Source of the DNA: an uncultured Dialister sp.
Lineage (GTDB): Bacteria; Bacillota; Negativicutes; Veillonellales; Dialisteraceae
Length of the DNA stretch: 5,960 nt
Assembly: GCA_900543455.1 (NCBI GenBank)
Contig: UQRR01000110.1
Location: 1 to 5,960 of the forward strand
Direction: 5' to 3'
A model generated the notes under the pieces. The model searched no databases and was not told the DNA's origin. It worked only from the letters and a program-made list of their open reading frames with translations. This document shows, one piece after another, positions 1 through 5,806 of the stretch (the stretch's first letter is position 1; each line of letters opens with the position of its first letter). Position numbers and translations under genes: made by a program.

Positions 1-26
1 CATGGAGAAAAAAGAAGGCTGAAACT

Positions 27-50
27 GGGGGATTCCCCCTTTTTCTTTTT
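27..50 (+). terminator. Possible intrinsic terminator of an upstream gene
   Basis: GGGGG (27-31) and CCCCC (35-39) pair across a 3-base ATT loop and are followed by a T-rich run broken by a single C (40-50). The stem is only five base pairs, so this is weaker than the terminator at 4026-4060. An A-rich stretch before the stem (8-13) might let it act in the other direction too. If real, it would end a transcript entering from the left edge. Confidence 0.45.
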
Positions 51-190
51 CAAAATCCATTCATTGGGTAAAATTCGTATCAAATTGTTACACGGTTGCT
101 AAATAGCATGTTCCAAACCTCATTTTTCAAGGGGTTTTTCAGCGGCCTCTCCGGAGGAAGGGACTAGTGGGGGCGTCCTTTTCGTATCGT

Positions 191-216
191 CATTTCGAGC
201 GAAGTCGAGAAATCTT
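191..216. repeat. REP-like palindromic motif
   Basis: The segment is an imperfect inverted repeat: ATTTCGA (192-198) pairs with TCGAGAAAT (205-213) if a two-base bulge is allowed, around a GCGAAG loop. It has the look of the short dispersed intergenic palindromes found in many copies in some bacterial genomes. It shares the 9-mer CGAGCGAAG with the palindromic element at the right end of the window (5942-5950), which supports a repeat-family reading. Copy number cannot be judged from this window. Confidence 0.45.
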
Positions 217-253
217 ACTTGTAGAGCGATAAACGACTGGGAGACTAGGAGAT

Positions 254-400
254 ATCAGACATCAGAAATCAGATATCAGATATCAGATATCTGACGTCTG
301 GGATCTGACATCTGACCTCTGGCATCTGACATCTGACCTCTGGCATCTGGTATCTGATGTCTAACGTCTATTCTAGCTACTAATCCCTAGTCACCAGTCC
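254..400. repeat. Heptamer repeat array, 21 units in perfect 7-bp phase
   Basis: Every seven bases a related unit begins. The first five units (254-288) are of ATCAGAN type. From 289 the units become ATCTGAN, GTCTGGN and CTCTGGN, that is, the same motif on the other strand. From 359 they drift to GTCTAAC, then CTAGCTA and CTAATCC, ending at 400. There is no insertion or deletion across the 147 bp, even at the strand switch at 288/289. The array is degenerate in sequence but not in length. It stops a few bases before the gatC promoter. It resembles in principle the short tandemly repeated repetitive (STRR) heptamers known from cyanobacteria; relatedness is not claimed. A second array in inverted orientation lies at 5750-5897. 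Confidence 0.85.
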
Positions 401-411
401 CCCGATTTCTT

Positions 412-441
412 CTGCAAAGCGCGCTTCATTTGTGTTATAAT
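412..441 (+). promoter_or_regulatory. Promoter of the gatCAB operon, extended -10
   Basis: TATAAT at 436-441 is a perfect -10 hexamer, with TG at 433-434 one base upstream, making an extended -10. The -35 region at the usual distance is poor (CTGCAA at 412-417 or TGCAAA at 413-418, each matching three of six consensus bases), which an extended -10 can compensate for. Transcription would begin near 448, giving a leader of about 50 bases. That is too short for a T-box or a typical riboswitch, so constitutive expression is the simplest reading. Confidence 0.65.
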
Positions 442-496
442 CTGATAAGGATTCTCTATTATCCAACAATTTGAGTAAGTAAGAGGGAAGGTATCT

Positions 497-781
497 ATGA
501 AAATCACGACAGAAGAAGCTCAGAAGATCGCTCTTCTTTCCCGTCTGTCCTTTGCGGATGAAGACCTGGAAAAGATGAGAGACTCCATGAACAGCATCCT
601 CACCTACATGGAAGAACTGAACCAGTATGATACGACTGATGTAGCGCCGACCGTGCATGCCGTCGAGCAGTACAATGTCATGCGCGAAGACGTCCCGCAC
701 CAGTCTTTTACGAATGAAGAAGCACTCATGAATGCGCCGGAAAAAGAAGACGGCTATTTCAAAGTGCCGAAGATTATTTAA
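497..781 (+). CDS. gatC: GatC, subunit C of the Asp/Glu-tRNA amidotransferase
   Basis: GatC is the small subunit of the GatCAB enzyme, which amidates Glu-tRNA(Gln) and/or Asp-tRNA(Asn) in the cytoplasm. It wraps around GatA and helps hold GatA and GatB together. The 94-residue protein has the usual length. It shows the N-terminal helical part (ITTEEAQKIALLSRLSF) and the family's C-terminal block, NAPEKEDGYFKVPKII at residues 79-94. The ATG at 497 is preceded by a purine-rich ribosome binding site (GAGGGAAGG, 483-491). The stop codon TAA (779-781) runs straight into AGGAGG, so the stop is part of the ribosome binding site of gatA. First gene of the operon; identification is firm from the C-terminal block and the position before gatA. 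Confidence 0.96.
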   Translation: MKITTEEAQKIALLSRLSFADEDLEKMRDSMNSILTYMEELNQYDTTDVAPTVHAVEQYNVMREDVPHQSFTNEEALMNAPEKEDGYFKVPKII

Positions 782-793
782 GGAGGCAGCCGA

Positions 794-2251
794 GTGAAAT
801 ACACGATTCATGATCTCCATGAACAGCTGGTGAAAAAGGAAATCTCCGCTGTCGAACTCACAAAGAAAATCATCGCGCATCGTGACAGCGTAGAAGGGGA
901 CATCCATGCCTACCTTTCTACCTCCGATGAGAGTGCGCTCTCTGTCGCAGCCAAAGTCGATGCGAAGATCGCTGCCGGAGAAGAGATCTCCGACCTCGCG
1001 GGCATCCCGGGCGCGATCAAAGACAATATGTGCATCAAAGGCGAGACCTGCACCGCGGCATCCCGCATGCTCGAACACTGGGTATCCCCGTATGATGCGA
1101 CGGTCATCGAAAAGCTGAAGGGGGAAGACTATATTTCCCTGGGCAAGACGAATATGGATGAATTTGCCATGGGCTCTTCGACGGAGCGCTCCGCCTTCGG
1201 ACCTTCTCACAATCCGTGGAATACGGACTATGTACCGGGCGGCTCTTCCGGTGGCTCTGCGGCAGCTGTCGCAGCGAATGAAGCCATCTGGTCGCTCGGC
1301 TCGGATACGGGCGGATCCATCCGCCAGCCGGCTTCCTTCAATGGCATCGTCGGCATGAAGCCGACCTACGGCCTCGTTTCCCGTTACGGCCTTCTGGCTT
1401 TTGCATCTTCTCTCGACCAGATCGGGCCGCTCGTCAAAGACGTCACCGATGCGGCGATCGTCCTCAATGCGATCGCAGGCCATGACCCGCGCGACTCCAC
1501 GTCCATCCCGCAGGAAAAGAAGGACTACAAGAAAGCCCTCGTCCGCGATGTCAAAGGCATGAAGATCGGCGTACCGAAAGAATTCTTCGGCGAAGGCATC
1601 AAGGAAGAGACCAAGGCAGCGATCGACGCAGCACTGGATTTCTACAAAAAGGAAGGCGCGGAAATCGTCCCCGTCTCCATCCCGCATATCAATAGCGGTG
1701 TCTCTGTCTACTACATCATCGCTCCGGCAGAAGCCAGCTCGAACCTCGCCCGCTATGACGGCGTCAGCTACGGTTTCCGTGCGCCGGGTGAAGATATCAT
1801 CGATATGTACATCAAGACCAGAAGCCAGGGCTTCGGCGAAGAAGTGAAGCGCCGCATCATGCTTGGGAACTACGTCCTCTCTGCCGGCTACTACGATGCG
1901 TACTATCTGAAAGCACTCAAAGTCCGCACCTTACTGAAACAGGAATTTGACGAAGCCTTCAAGCTCTGCGATGTCATCGCAGCACCGTCGGCTTCCGGTA
2001 CTTCGTTCAAATTCGGTGCCTTCTCCGATCCGCTGTCCCTCTACATGGAAGATATCTGCACCGTACCGGTGAACCTCATCGGCGCACCGTCCATTTCCAT
2101 TCCGGTCGGTTTCAAAGACGGCATGCCGCTCGGCATGCAGCTCATCGGCAAGACGCTCGCCGAAGAAACCATCCTGCAGGCAGCCTACACCTTCGAACAG
2201 GCTCATCCTGAATTCACCAAAACCGCGCCAAAAGGAGAGATCAAGGAATGA
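794..2251 (+). CDS. gatA: GatA, amidase subunit of the Asp/Glu-tRNA amidotransferase
   Basis: GatA is the glutaminase subunit: it hydrolyses glutamine and supplies ammonia, which is channelled to GatB to amidate the misacylated tRNA. The protein has 485 residues, the usual length, and carries the amidase signature. Its expected Ser-cisSer-Lys triad is visible: K76 in PGAIKDN, the cis serine S151 in GGSSGGS (149-155), and the nucleophile S175 in SDTGGSIRQPA. The spacing of 75 and 24 residues matches that known for Staphylococcus aureus GatA. The start is GTG at 794, chosen because a strong AGGAGG (781-786) lies seven bases upstream and the N-terminus fits the family. The end overlaps gatB by four bases (ATGA), implying translational coupling. 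No disruption is seen. Confidence 0.98.
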   Translation: MKYTIHDLHEQLVKKEISAVELTKKIIAHRDSVEGDIHAYLSTSDESALSVAAKVDAKIAAGEEISDLAGIPGAIKDNMCIKGETCTAASRMLEHWVSPYDATVIEKLKGEDYISLGKTNMDEFAMGSSTERSAFGPSHNPWNTDYVPGGSSGGSAAAVAANEAIWSLGSDTGGSIRQPASFNGIVGMKPTYGLVSRYGLLAFASSLDQIGPLVKDVTDAAIVLNAIAGHDPRDSTSIPQEKKDYKKALVRDVKGMKIGVPKEFFGEGIKEETKAAIDAALDFYKKEGAEIVPVSIPHINSGVSVYYIIAPAEASSNLARYDGVSYGFRAPGEDIIDMYIKTRSQGFGEEVKRRIMLGNYVLSAGYYDAYYLKALKVRTLLKQEFDEAFKLCDVIAAPSASGTSFKFGAFSDPLSLYMEDICTVPVNLIGAPSISIPVGFKDGMPLGMQLIGKTLAEETILQAAYTFEQAHPEFTKTAPKGEIKE

Positions 2252-3693
2252 AATATGAAGTAGTCATCGGCCTTGAAGTCCATACCGAGCTTCAGACCAC
2301 CACCAAAATCTTCTGCAGCTGCAAGACATCCTTCGGCGCAGATCCGAATACCAATGTATGCCCTGTCTGTCTCGGCCTGCCGGGCGTGCTGCCGGTCCTG
2401 AATAAAAAAGTCCTCGAATACGCTGTCCGCGCCGGTCTTGCTCTGAACTGCGAGATCTCCCGTTTCAGCAAATTCGACCGTAAAAACTATTACTACCCCG
2501 ATCTTCCGAAAAATTTCCAGACCTCGCAGTTCGACCTGCCGATCTGTGAACACGGCTACCTCGATGTCGAAGTCGACGGCGAAGTGAAGCGCCTGCGAAT
2601 CACCCGTGCCCATATGGAAGAAGATGCCGGGAAACTTGTCCATCACGGCACCTCCATCACCGATTCCGATTATTCGCTGGTCGACTATAACCGTACCGGT
2701 ACGCCGCTTCTGGAAATCGTATCCGAGCCGGATATGCGCTCTGCTAAAGAAGCTGTCGCTTACATGGAAAAGATGCGCGCGATCCTGCAGTACGTCGGCA
2801 TTTCCGACTGCCGCATGGAAGAGGGGAGCCTGCGCTGCGATGCGAATGTCTCCGTCCGTCCTGTCGGTCAGAAGGAACTCGGCACCAAGACAGAGATCAA
2901 AAACATCAACTCCTTCAAGGGCGTAGAACGCGCCATCGAATACGAAGCGATGCGTCAGGCTGAACTTCTCGAAGAAGGCGGCAAAGTCGTCCAGGAAACC
3001 AGAACATGGGACGAAAAAGAAGGCGTCACCAAGTCCATGCGTACCAAGGAAGAAGCGAATGATTACCGCTACTTCCCGGAACCGGACCTCGTCCCCTTCA
3101 CCGTCTCTGATGAATACATCGAAGAGATCAGAAAATCCCTGCCGGAACTCCCGGATGCGAGAAAAGCGCGCTATATGAAAGACTTCGGGATCTCCGATGC
3201 CGATGCTGTCTTCATGACGAATGACAAAGCCACCGCCGACTATTTCGAAGCCTGCGTGGCAGCCGGCGCAGAACCGAAGGCCGCTGTCAACTGGCTGATG
3301 GGCGAATTTGCGAGCCAGCTCTCCACCGATGGCATCGAGATCTCCGCGGCTCCTGTCAAGGCAGAAGACCTCGCAGGTCTGCTTTCCCTGATTTCCAAAG
3401 GCACTATCTCCGGCAAGATCGCGAAGAAAGTCTTCGCCACCATGTGGACGGAAGGCGGCAAAGCAGAAGACATCGTGAAAGCCCAGGGCCTCGTACAGAT
3501 CTCCGATACCGGCCCCCTGCAGGAACTGGTCGACAAAGTCGTTTCTGAAAATCCGAAAGCCGTAGAAGACTTCAAGGCTGGCAAGAAGAAAGCCGTCGGC
3601 GCTCTCGTGGGGCAGATCATGAAAGCGACGAAGGGCAAGGCCAATCCGAAGGTCATCAATGAGCTTCTGAACAAGAAACTTGCATCCTTATGA
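2248..3693 (+). CDS. gatB: GatB, tRNA-binding and kinase subunit of the amidotransferase
   Basis: GatB phosphorylates the misattached Glu or Asp on tRNA with ATP and replaces the phosphate with ammonia from GatA. The 481-residue protein has the family layout. The catalytic cradle occupies about residues 1-290, with a zinc-site pattern C23-x-C25 and C38-x2-C41. It contains YPDLPKNFQTSQFDLPI (83-99), HMEEDAGK (122-129) and the GatB signature DYNRTGTPLLEI (146-157). A helical domain follows, then a YqeY-like tail (about 405-481) ending in GKANPKVINELLNKKL. The start ATG overlaps the gatA stop and has an AAAGGAG ribosome binding site at 2231-2237. The stop overlaps the next gene, again by ATGA. 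Whether the enzyme serves tRNA(Gln), tRNA(Asn) or both depends on which synthetases the genome has, which this window cannot show. Confidence 0.98.
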   Translation: MKYEVVIGLEVHTELQTTTKIFCSCKTSFGADPNTNVCPVCLGLPGVLPVLNKKVLEYAVRAGLALNCEISRFSKFDRKNYYYPDLPKNFQTSQFDLPICEHGYLDVEVDGEVKRLRITRAHMEEDAGKLVHHGTSITDSDYSLVDYNRTGTPLLEIVSEPDMRSAKEAVAYMEKMRAILQYVGISDCRMEEGSLRCDANVSVRPVGQKELGTKTEIKNINSFKGVERAIEYEAMRQAELLEEGGKVVQETRTWDEKEGVTKSMRTKEEANDYRYFPEPDLVPFTVSDEYIEEIRKSLPELPDARKARYMKDFGISDADAVFMTNDKATADYFEACVAAGAEPKAAVNWLMGEFASQLSTDGIEISAAPVKAEDLAGLLSLISKGTISGKIAKKVFATMWTEGGKAEDIVKAQGLVQISDTGPLQELVDKVVSENPKAVEDFKAGKKKAVGALVGQIMKATKGKANPKVINELLNKKLASL

Positions 3694-4010
3694 GTGAAGA
3701 TAAGAAATCAGACTACACGGAAGTCCATGAAGAACCCAGACGCATGTCCGAAGAGGACGTGAAGGACTACCATGGACTCACCCTGAATGAACAGGGAGAA
3801 GAATATCGGAAAGAAGCACCGCAGGGAGGGATCCATATCGAATTCATCGATGTGAAGAGCATCCCGTGGTGGAAAAAGGCTCTCTACATCGCCGGCATCA
3901 TCGCCTTCCTTGCGATCGTGCTCGCGGTCGCCTGGTTCTTTGTCGTATGGGGCGCGGTGATTTTCCTCGCCGGCGTCATCGTGTATTTCTTGAAAAAATA
4001 TCTATTTTAA
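3690..4010 (+). CDS. Small membrane protein of unknown function coupled to gatB
   Basis: I do not recognise this 106-residue protein. Residues 1-58 are hydrophilic, charged and acidic, with many Glu and Asp and a tyrosine-containing stretch (DVKDYHGLTLNEQGEEY). After a WWKK boundary (60-63), residues 64-103 are almost wholly hydrophobic, long enough for two closely packed membrane helices (about 64-82 and 85-102) with a KKYLF tail. There is no signal peptide and no cysteine. The positive residues beside the helices suggest a cytoplasmic N-terminal domain and a membrane hairpin, which is an inference. The ATG shares ATGA with the gatB stop, and there is no good Shine-Dalgarno before it, so translation probably depends on ribosomes finishing gatB. 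The overlap and the terminator right after it make it the last gene of the gat operon. A start at M19 is possible but has no better ribosome binding site. Confidence 0.85.
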   Translation: MSEDKKSDYTEVHEEPRRMSEEDVKDYHGLTLNEQGEEYRKEAPQGGIHIEFIDVKSIPWWKKALYIAGIIAFLAIVLAVAWFFVVWGAVIFLAGVIVYFLKKYLF

Positions 4011-4025
4011 TCAGTGCTTCCCTAA

Positions 4026-4060
4026 ATCCCGCTTGCTGAAAAGGCAGGCGGGATTTTTTT
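4026..4060 (+). terminator. Strong intrinsic terminator of the gatCAB operon
   Basis: An 11-bp stem pairs ATCCCGCTTGC (4026-4036) with GCAGGCGGGAT (4044-4054). It has one G-U pair and a seven-base TGAAAAG loop, and it is followed by an unbroken T run (4054-4060). Two A residues before the stem can extend the pairing into the T run. It starts 16 bases after the stop of the small membrane-protein gene, so it separates the gat operon from the SPFH gene. Confidence 0.93.
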
Positions 4061-4115
4061 GTTTTCTATATAGGAACGCAGGTTGCAAATCTTTTTTGTT
4101 TGCTTCCGATTTCTG

Positions 4116-4228
4116 GGGAAACACTGATTCAATCGTTGTCAGATTTTACTCTTGAATTTTTATACATGACGAAGTCATGTATAAAAATTTTTGTGGAATC
4201 TGACTCTGCGATTGAATCAGCGTTTCCC
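4116..4228. repeat. 113-bp imperfect palindrome, MITE- or REP-like
   Basis: Three nested inverted repeats share nearly the same centre at 4172. The outer arms, 4116-4135 and 4209-4228, match at 19 of 20 positions (the one mismatch is A4123 against C4221). A middle pair, TCAGATT (4139-4145) and AATCTGA (4197-4203), is perfect. The core stem, 4155-4170 with 4174-4189, is a perfect 16 bp around a GAA loop. Unpaired bases between the blocks form internal loops. No open reading frame and no clear target-site duplication are seen. The core is AT-rich and the arms are mixed. It lies after the gat terminator and ends 32 bases before the next -35 box. It could be a small non-autonomous mobile element, a bacterial interspersed repeat, or a structured regulatory site; the sequence alone does not decide. 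Confidence 0.85.
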
Positions 4229-4260
4229 TGAAAATGGTAAGAAATGACAGTGCTTTTTCC

Positions 4261-4289
4261 TTGACATTTTGATATAGTAAGGGTAGAAG
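4261..4289 (+). promoter_or_regulatory. Promoter of the SPFH/zinc-ribbon gene
   Basis: TTGACA (4261-4266) is a perfect -35 box. A 17-base spacer leads to TAGAAG (4284-4289), which matches the -10 consensus at four of six positions. Transcription would start near 4296, about 30 bases before the ATG. The pattern is that of the housekeeping sigma factor; the imperfect -10 leaves room for regulation. Confidence 0.65.
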
Positions 4290-4291
4290 GA

Positions 4292-4307
4292 AAGTCATCG
4301 ATGATTT
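4292..4307. promoter_or_regulatory. Possible operator: symmetric site at the transcription start
   Basis: TCATCGATGA (4295-4304) is a perfect 10-bp palindrome. With flanking bases the symmetry extends to 16 bp with one G-T position (4294/4305). It covers the predicted transcription start of the SPFH gene, where a dimeric repressor could block transcription. No specific regulator is recognised, and a 10-bp palindrome can arise by chance. Confidence 0.3.
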
Positions 4308-4325
4308 CACAAAGGAGGAACAGGT

Positions 4326-5741
4326 ATGGGTCTCATCAAAGCAGCTTTAGGGGCCGCCGGCGGCGTGCTCGGCGACCAGTGGAAGGAATTTTTCTACTGT
4401 GACTCGCTGGATGCGGATACGCTCATGGTGAAAGGGCAGAAGAAGATCAGCTCCTTCGGCAGAAGCTCGAATACGAGCGCGGAAGATAATATCATTTCCA
4501 ATGGCTCGAAGATTGCCGTCAATGTCGGGCAGTGCATGATGATCGTGGAGCAGGGGAAAGTCGTCGAGCTCTCAAATGAGCCGGGCGAATTCATCTATGA
4601 CGCATCGAGCGAGCCATCCATTTTCACCGGTGACCTCAAGCCCGGCGTGAAAGAGATGCTGAAGAAGATGGGCGAACGCTTCACCTATGGCGGAGACACG
4701 GGGAAAGACCAGCGCGTGTACTATTTCAATATGAAGGAAATCCCCGGTAATAAATACGGTACGCCGAGTGAGATCCCCTTCAAATCCTATGACAATGTGA
4801 CCGGACAGGTCCTCACCATGCGTATCCGCTGCTTCGGAGAATTCAGCTATCACATCATGGATCCGCTCCTTTTCTATACGAATGTCGCAGGGAATACGGA
4901 AGACCGCTACGACCGGAGCGCCATCGACAGCATGCTTCGCACCGAGCTTCGGACGGCGCTGCAGCCGGCTTTCGCCAGACTCTCGGGGCTCAAGATCGAC
5001 TACACAGAGCTTCCGGGACATACCATGGAGCTCGCAGATGCGCTGAATGAAATCCTTTCCAAGAAATGGAGAGAGCTGCGCGGCATCGAGATCGTTTCCT
5101 TCGGCGTGGACAGCATCAAGGCGAATGAGGAGGATGAAGAAAAGCTCCAGAAAGTCCAGATGGGGCTTTCTATGGCACATCCGAACATCGCGATGGGCGT
5201 CATGGCCGATGCGACCTCAGATGCGATGAAGCTCGCCGCGCAGAATGAGAGCGGCATGGGTGCGGCCATGGGCTTCATGGGGATGCAGATGGCCGGAAAT
5301 GCCGGAAGCGGCATGTATGGAGAGATGGCGGCGCAGGCGAAGGCAGCCCAGCCAGCAGAGCCTCAGGCAAAGCCCGAGAGCTGGACATGCGCCTGCGGGC
5401 AGACAGGAAATACAGGGAAATTCTGCATGAGCTGCGGCAAGCCCAAAGAAATGCCTCCAGCGCGAGAGATCTGGGACTGCACTTGCGGGCAGAAGGGAAA
5501 TACAGGAAAATTCTGCATGAACTGCGGAGCGCCCAAGCCGCAGGCGCCCGCCAGCTGGCACTGCCCCTCCTGCGGCGCGCTGAATCAGGGGAAATTCTGC
5601 ACAAACTGCGGCGCGAAGAAACCGGAAGCCGCGCCGGTGTACAAATGTGATAAGTGCGGCTGGCGGCCGGATGACCCCACGCATCCGCCGAAATTCTGCC
5701 CAGAGTGCGGCGATCCTTTCGATGATCACGATAAGGTGTGA
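4326..5741 (+). CDS. SPFH-domain protein with four C-terminal zinc ribbons (YdjI/COG4260 type)
   Basis: The 471-residue protein begins with a Gly/Ala-rich segment, then DQWKEFFYCDSL (17-28), a beginning typical of the YdjI-like SPFH family. The SPFH (stomatin/prohibitin-like) region spans about residues 30-285. A Met/Gly/Ala-rich linker follows (290-335, ten Met). Four zinc ribbons close the protein: C355/C357/C367/C370, C385/C387/C397/C400, C413/C416/C425/C428 and C441/C444/C458/C461. There is no signal peptide or clear transmembrane helix, so membrane association is probably peripheral through the N-terminus, as an oligomeric scaffold. In Bacillus subtilis, YdjI acts with YdjG/YdjH and PspA in membrane stress; no such partners lie in this window, so that role is only a possibility. 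The start is supported by AAAGGAGG seven bases before the ATG, and the gene has its own promoter. Databases may label relatives 'virion core protein'; that is a legacy name, not a sign of phage origin. Confidence 0.88.
   Translation: MGLIKAALGAAGGVLGDQWKEFFYCDSLDADTLMVKGQKKISSFGRSSNTSAEDNIISNGSKIAVNVGQCMMIVEQGKVVELSNEPGEFIYDASSEPSIFTGDLKPGVKEMLKKMGERFTYGGDTGKDQRVYYFNMKEIPGNKYGTPSEIPFKSYDNVTGQVLTMRIRCFGEFSYHIMDPLLFYTNVAGNTEDRYDRSAIDSMLRTELRTALQPAFARLSGLKIDYTELPGHTMELADALNEILSKKWRELRGIEIVSFGVDSIKANEEDEEKLQKVQMGLSMAHPNIAMGVMADATSDAMKLAAQNESGMGAAMGFMGMQMAGNAGSGMYGEMAAQAKAAQPAEPQAKPESWTCACGQTGNTGKFCMSCGKPKEMPPAREIWDCTCGQKGNTGKFCMNCGAPKPQAPASWHCPSCGALNQGKFCTNCGAKKPEAAPVYKCDKCGWRPDDPTHPPKFCPECGDPFDDHDKV
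5394..5527 (+). repeat. Tandem duplication encoding zinc ribbons 1 and 2
   Basis: The DNA at 5394-5437 and 5484-5527 matches at 40 of 44 positions with a 90-bp period (30 codons). Both copies encode CGQxGNTGKFCMxCG. The match at base level, including synonymous positions, points to a fairly recent internal duplication or to gene conversion. The third ribbon (around 5580-5612) keeps GGGGAAATTCTGCA and ACTGCGG but has a shorter spacing and a C-x2-C first knuckle, so it is an older relative. The fourth is clearly different. Confidence 0.8.
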
Positions 5742-5749
5742 AATATTTG

Positions 5750-5777
5750 TAGCTAGGGATTAGTAGCTAGGGATTAG
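5750..5777. repeat. 14-bp tandem duplication, proximal part of the right heptamer array
   Basis: TAGCTAGGGATTAG occurs twice in direct tandem (5750-5763, 5764-5777), each copy being two heptamers. It begins nine bases after the stop codon of the SPFH gene. Positions 5753-5770 are the exact reverse complement of 373-390 at the gatC side of the left array. A 29-base non-repeat stretch separates it from the rest of the array. Confidence 0.8.
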
Positions 5778-5806
5778 GGGTTTCTCACATGCGTTCCTAG
5801 AAACGA

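Larger units (their letters stand above)
1..253. other. Non-coding upstream stretch, no gene recognised
   Basis: No convincing coding region is visible here on either strand. The stretch contains a possible terminator at 27-50, a short CTCCGGAG palindrome at 149-156, and a REP-like motif at 191-216, after which the DNA runs into the heptamer array at 254. The first 22 bases could be the last codons of an upstream gene (a frame reading MEKKEG then TGA at 20-22, just before the possible terminator), but this is too short to support. The mix of short palindromes and repeat fragments is what one expects of an intergenic region that collects small repeats. Confidence 0.6.
4061..4325. other. Intergenic region between the two transcription units
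   Basis: No gene is visible in this AT-rich gap. From left to right it contains the 10-mer TAGGAACGCA (4071-4080), which recurs inverted at 5790-5799; a T-rich stretch; the 113-bp palindrome (4116-4228); a promoter (4261-4289); an operator-like symmetric site (4292-4307); and the ribosome binding site AAAGGAGG (4311-4318) of the SPFH gene. Confidence 0.8.

Noticed and set aside
1..22. C-terminal end of an upstream gene (MEKKEG then stop)
   Set aside because: Only a few codons are visible and the other frames are also open here, so there is no way to support it beyond its closeness to a possible terminator.
254..400. CRISPR array
   Set aside because: The repeat unit is seven bases with no spacers and gradual unit drift. 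There are no cas genes in the window.
442..496. T-box or other riboswitch before gatC
   Set aside because: The predicted leader is about 50 bases, shows no T-box core sequence and no terminator/antiterminator pair.
380..1687. 435-codon open frame on the minus strand
   Set aside because: It lies antisense to gatC and gatA, which are unmistakable. Its translation shows no family motif, has a biased composition and runs into the heptamer repeat at its end. It is a by-product of the codon bias of gatA.
2203..2646. 147-codon minus-strand frame across the gatA/gatB junction
   Set aside because: It is antisense to the overlap of two clear genes, has no start signal and no family resemblance.
4155..4192. 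Core of the palindrome as an intrinsic terminator
   Set aside because: The stem is AT-rich and only five T residues follow. A much better terminator already ends the gat operon at 4026-4060, and the surrounding arms show this is part of a larger palindrome.
5217..5729. 170-codon minus-strand frame and other frames over the zinc-ribbon region
   Set aside because: These mirror the repeated Cys/Gly codons of the SPFH gene. There is no ribosome binding site or recognisable domain, and they sit entirely within a well-supported gene.
4326..5741. Phage or virus origin of the SPFH gene because relatives are called 'virion core protein'
   Set aside because: The SPFH plus zinc-ribbon family is common in bacterial chromosomes. 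No phage genes or integration signs surround it, and its base composition resembles that of the gat genes.
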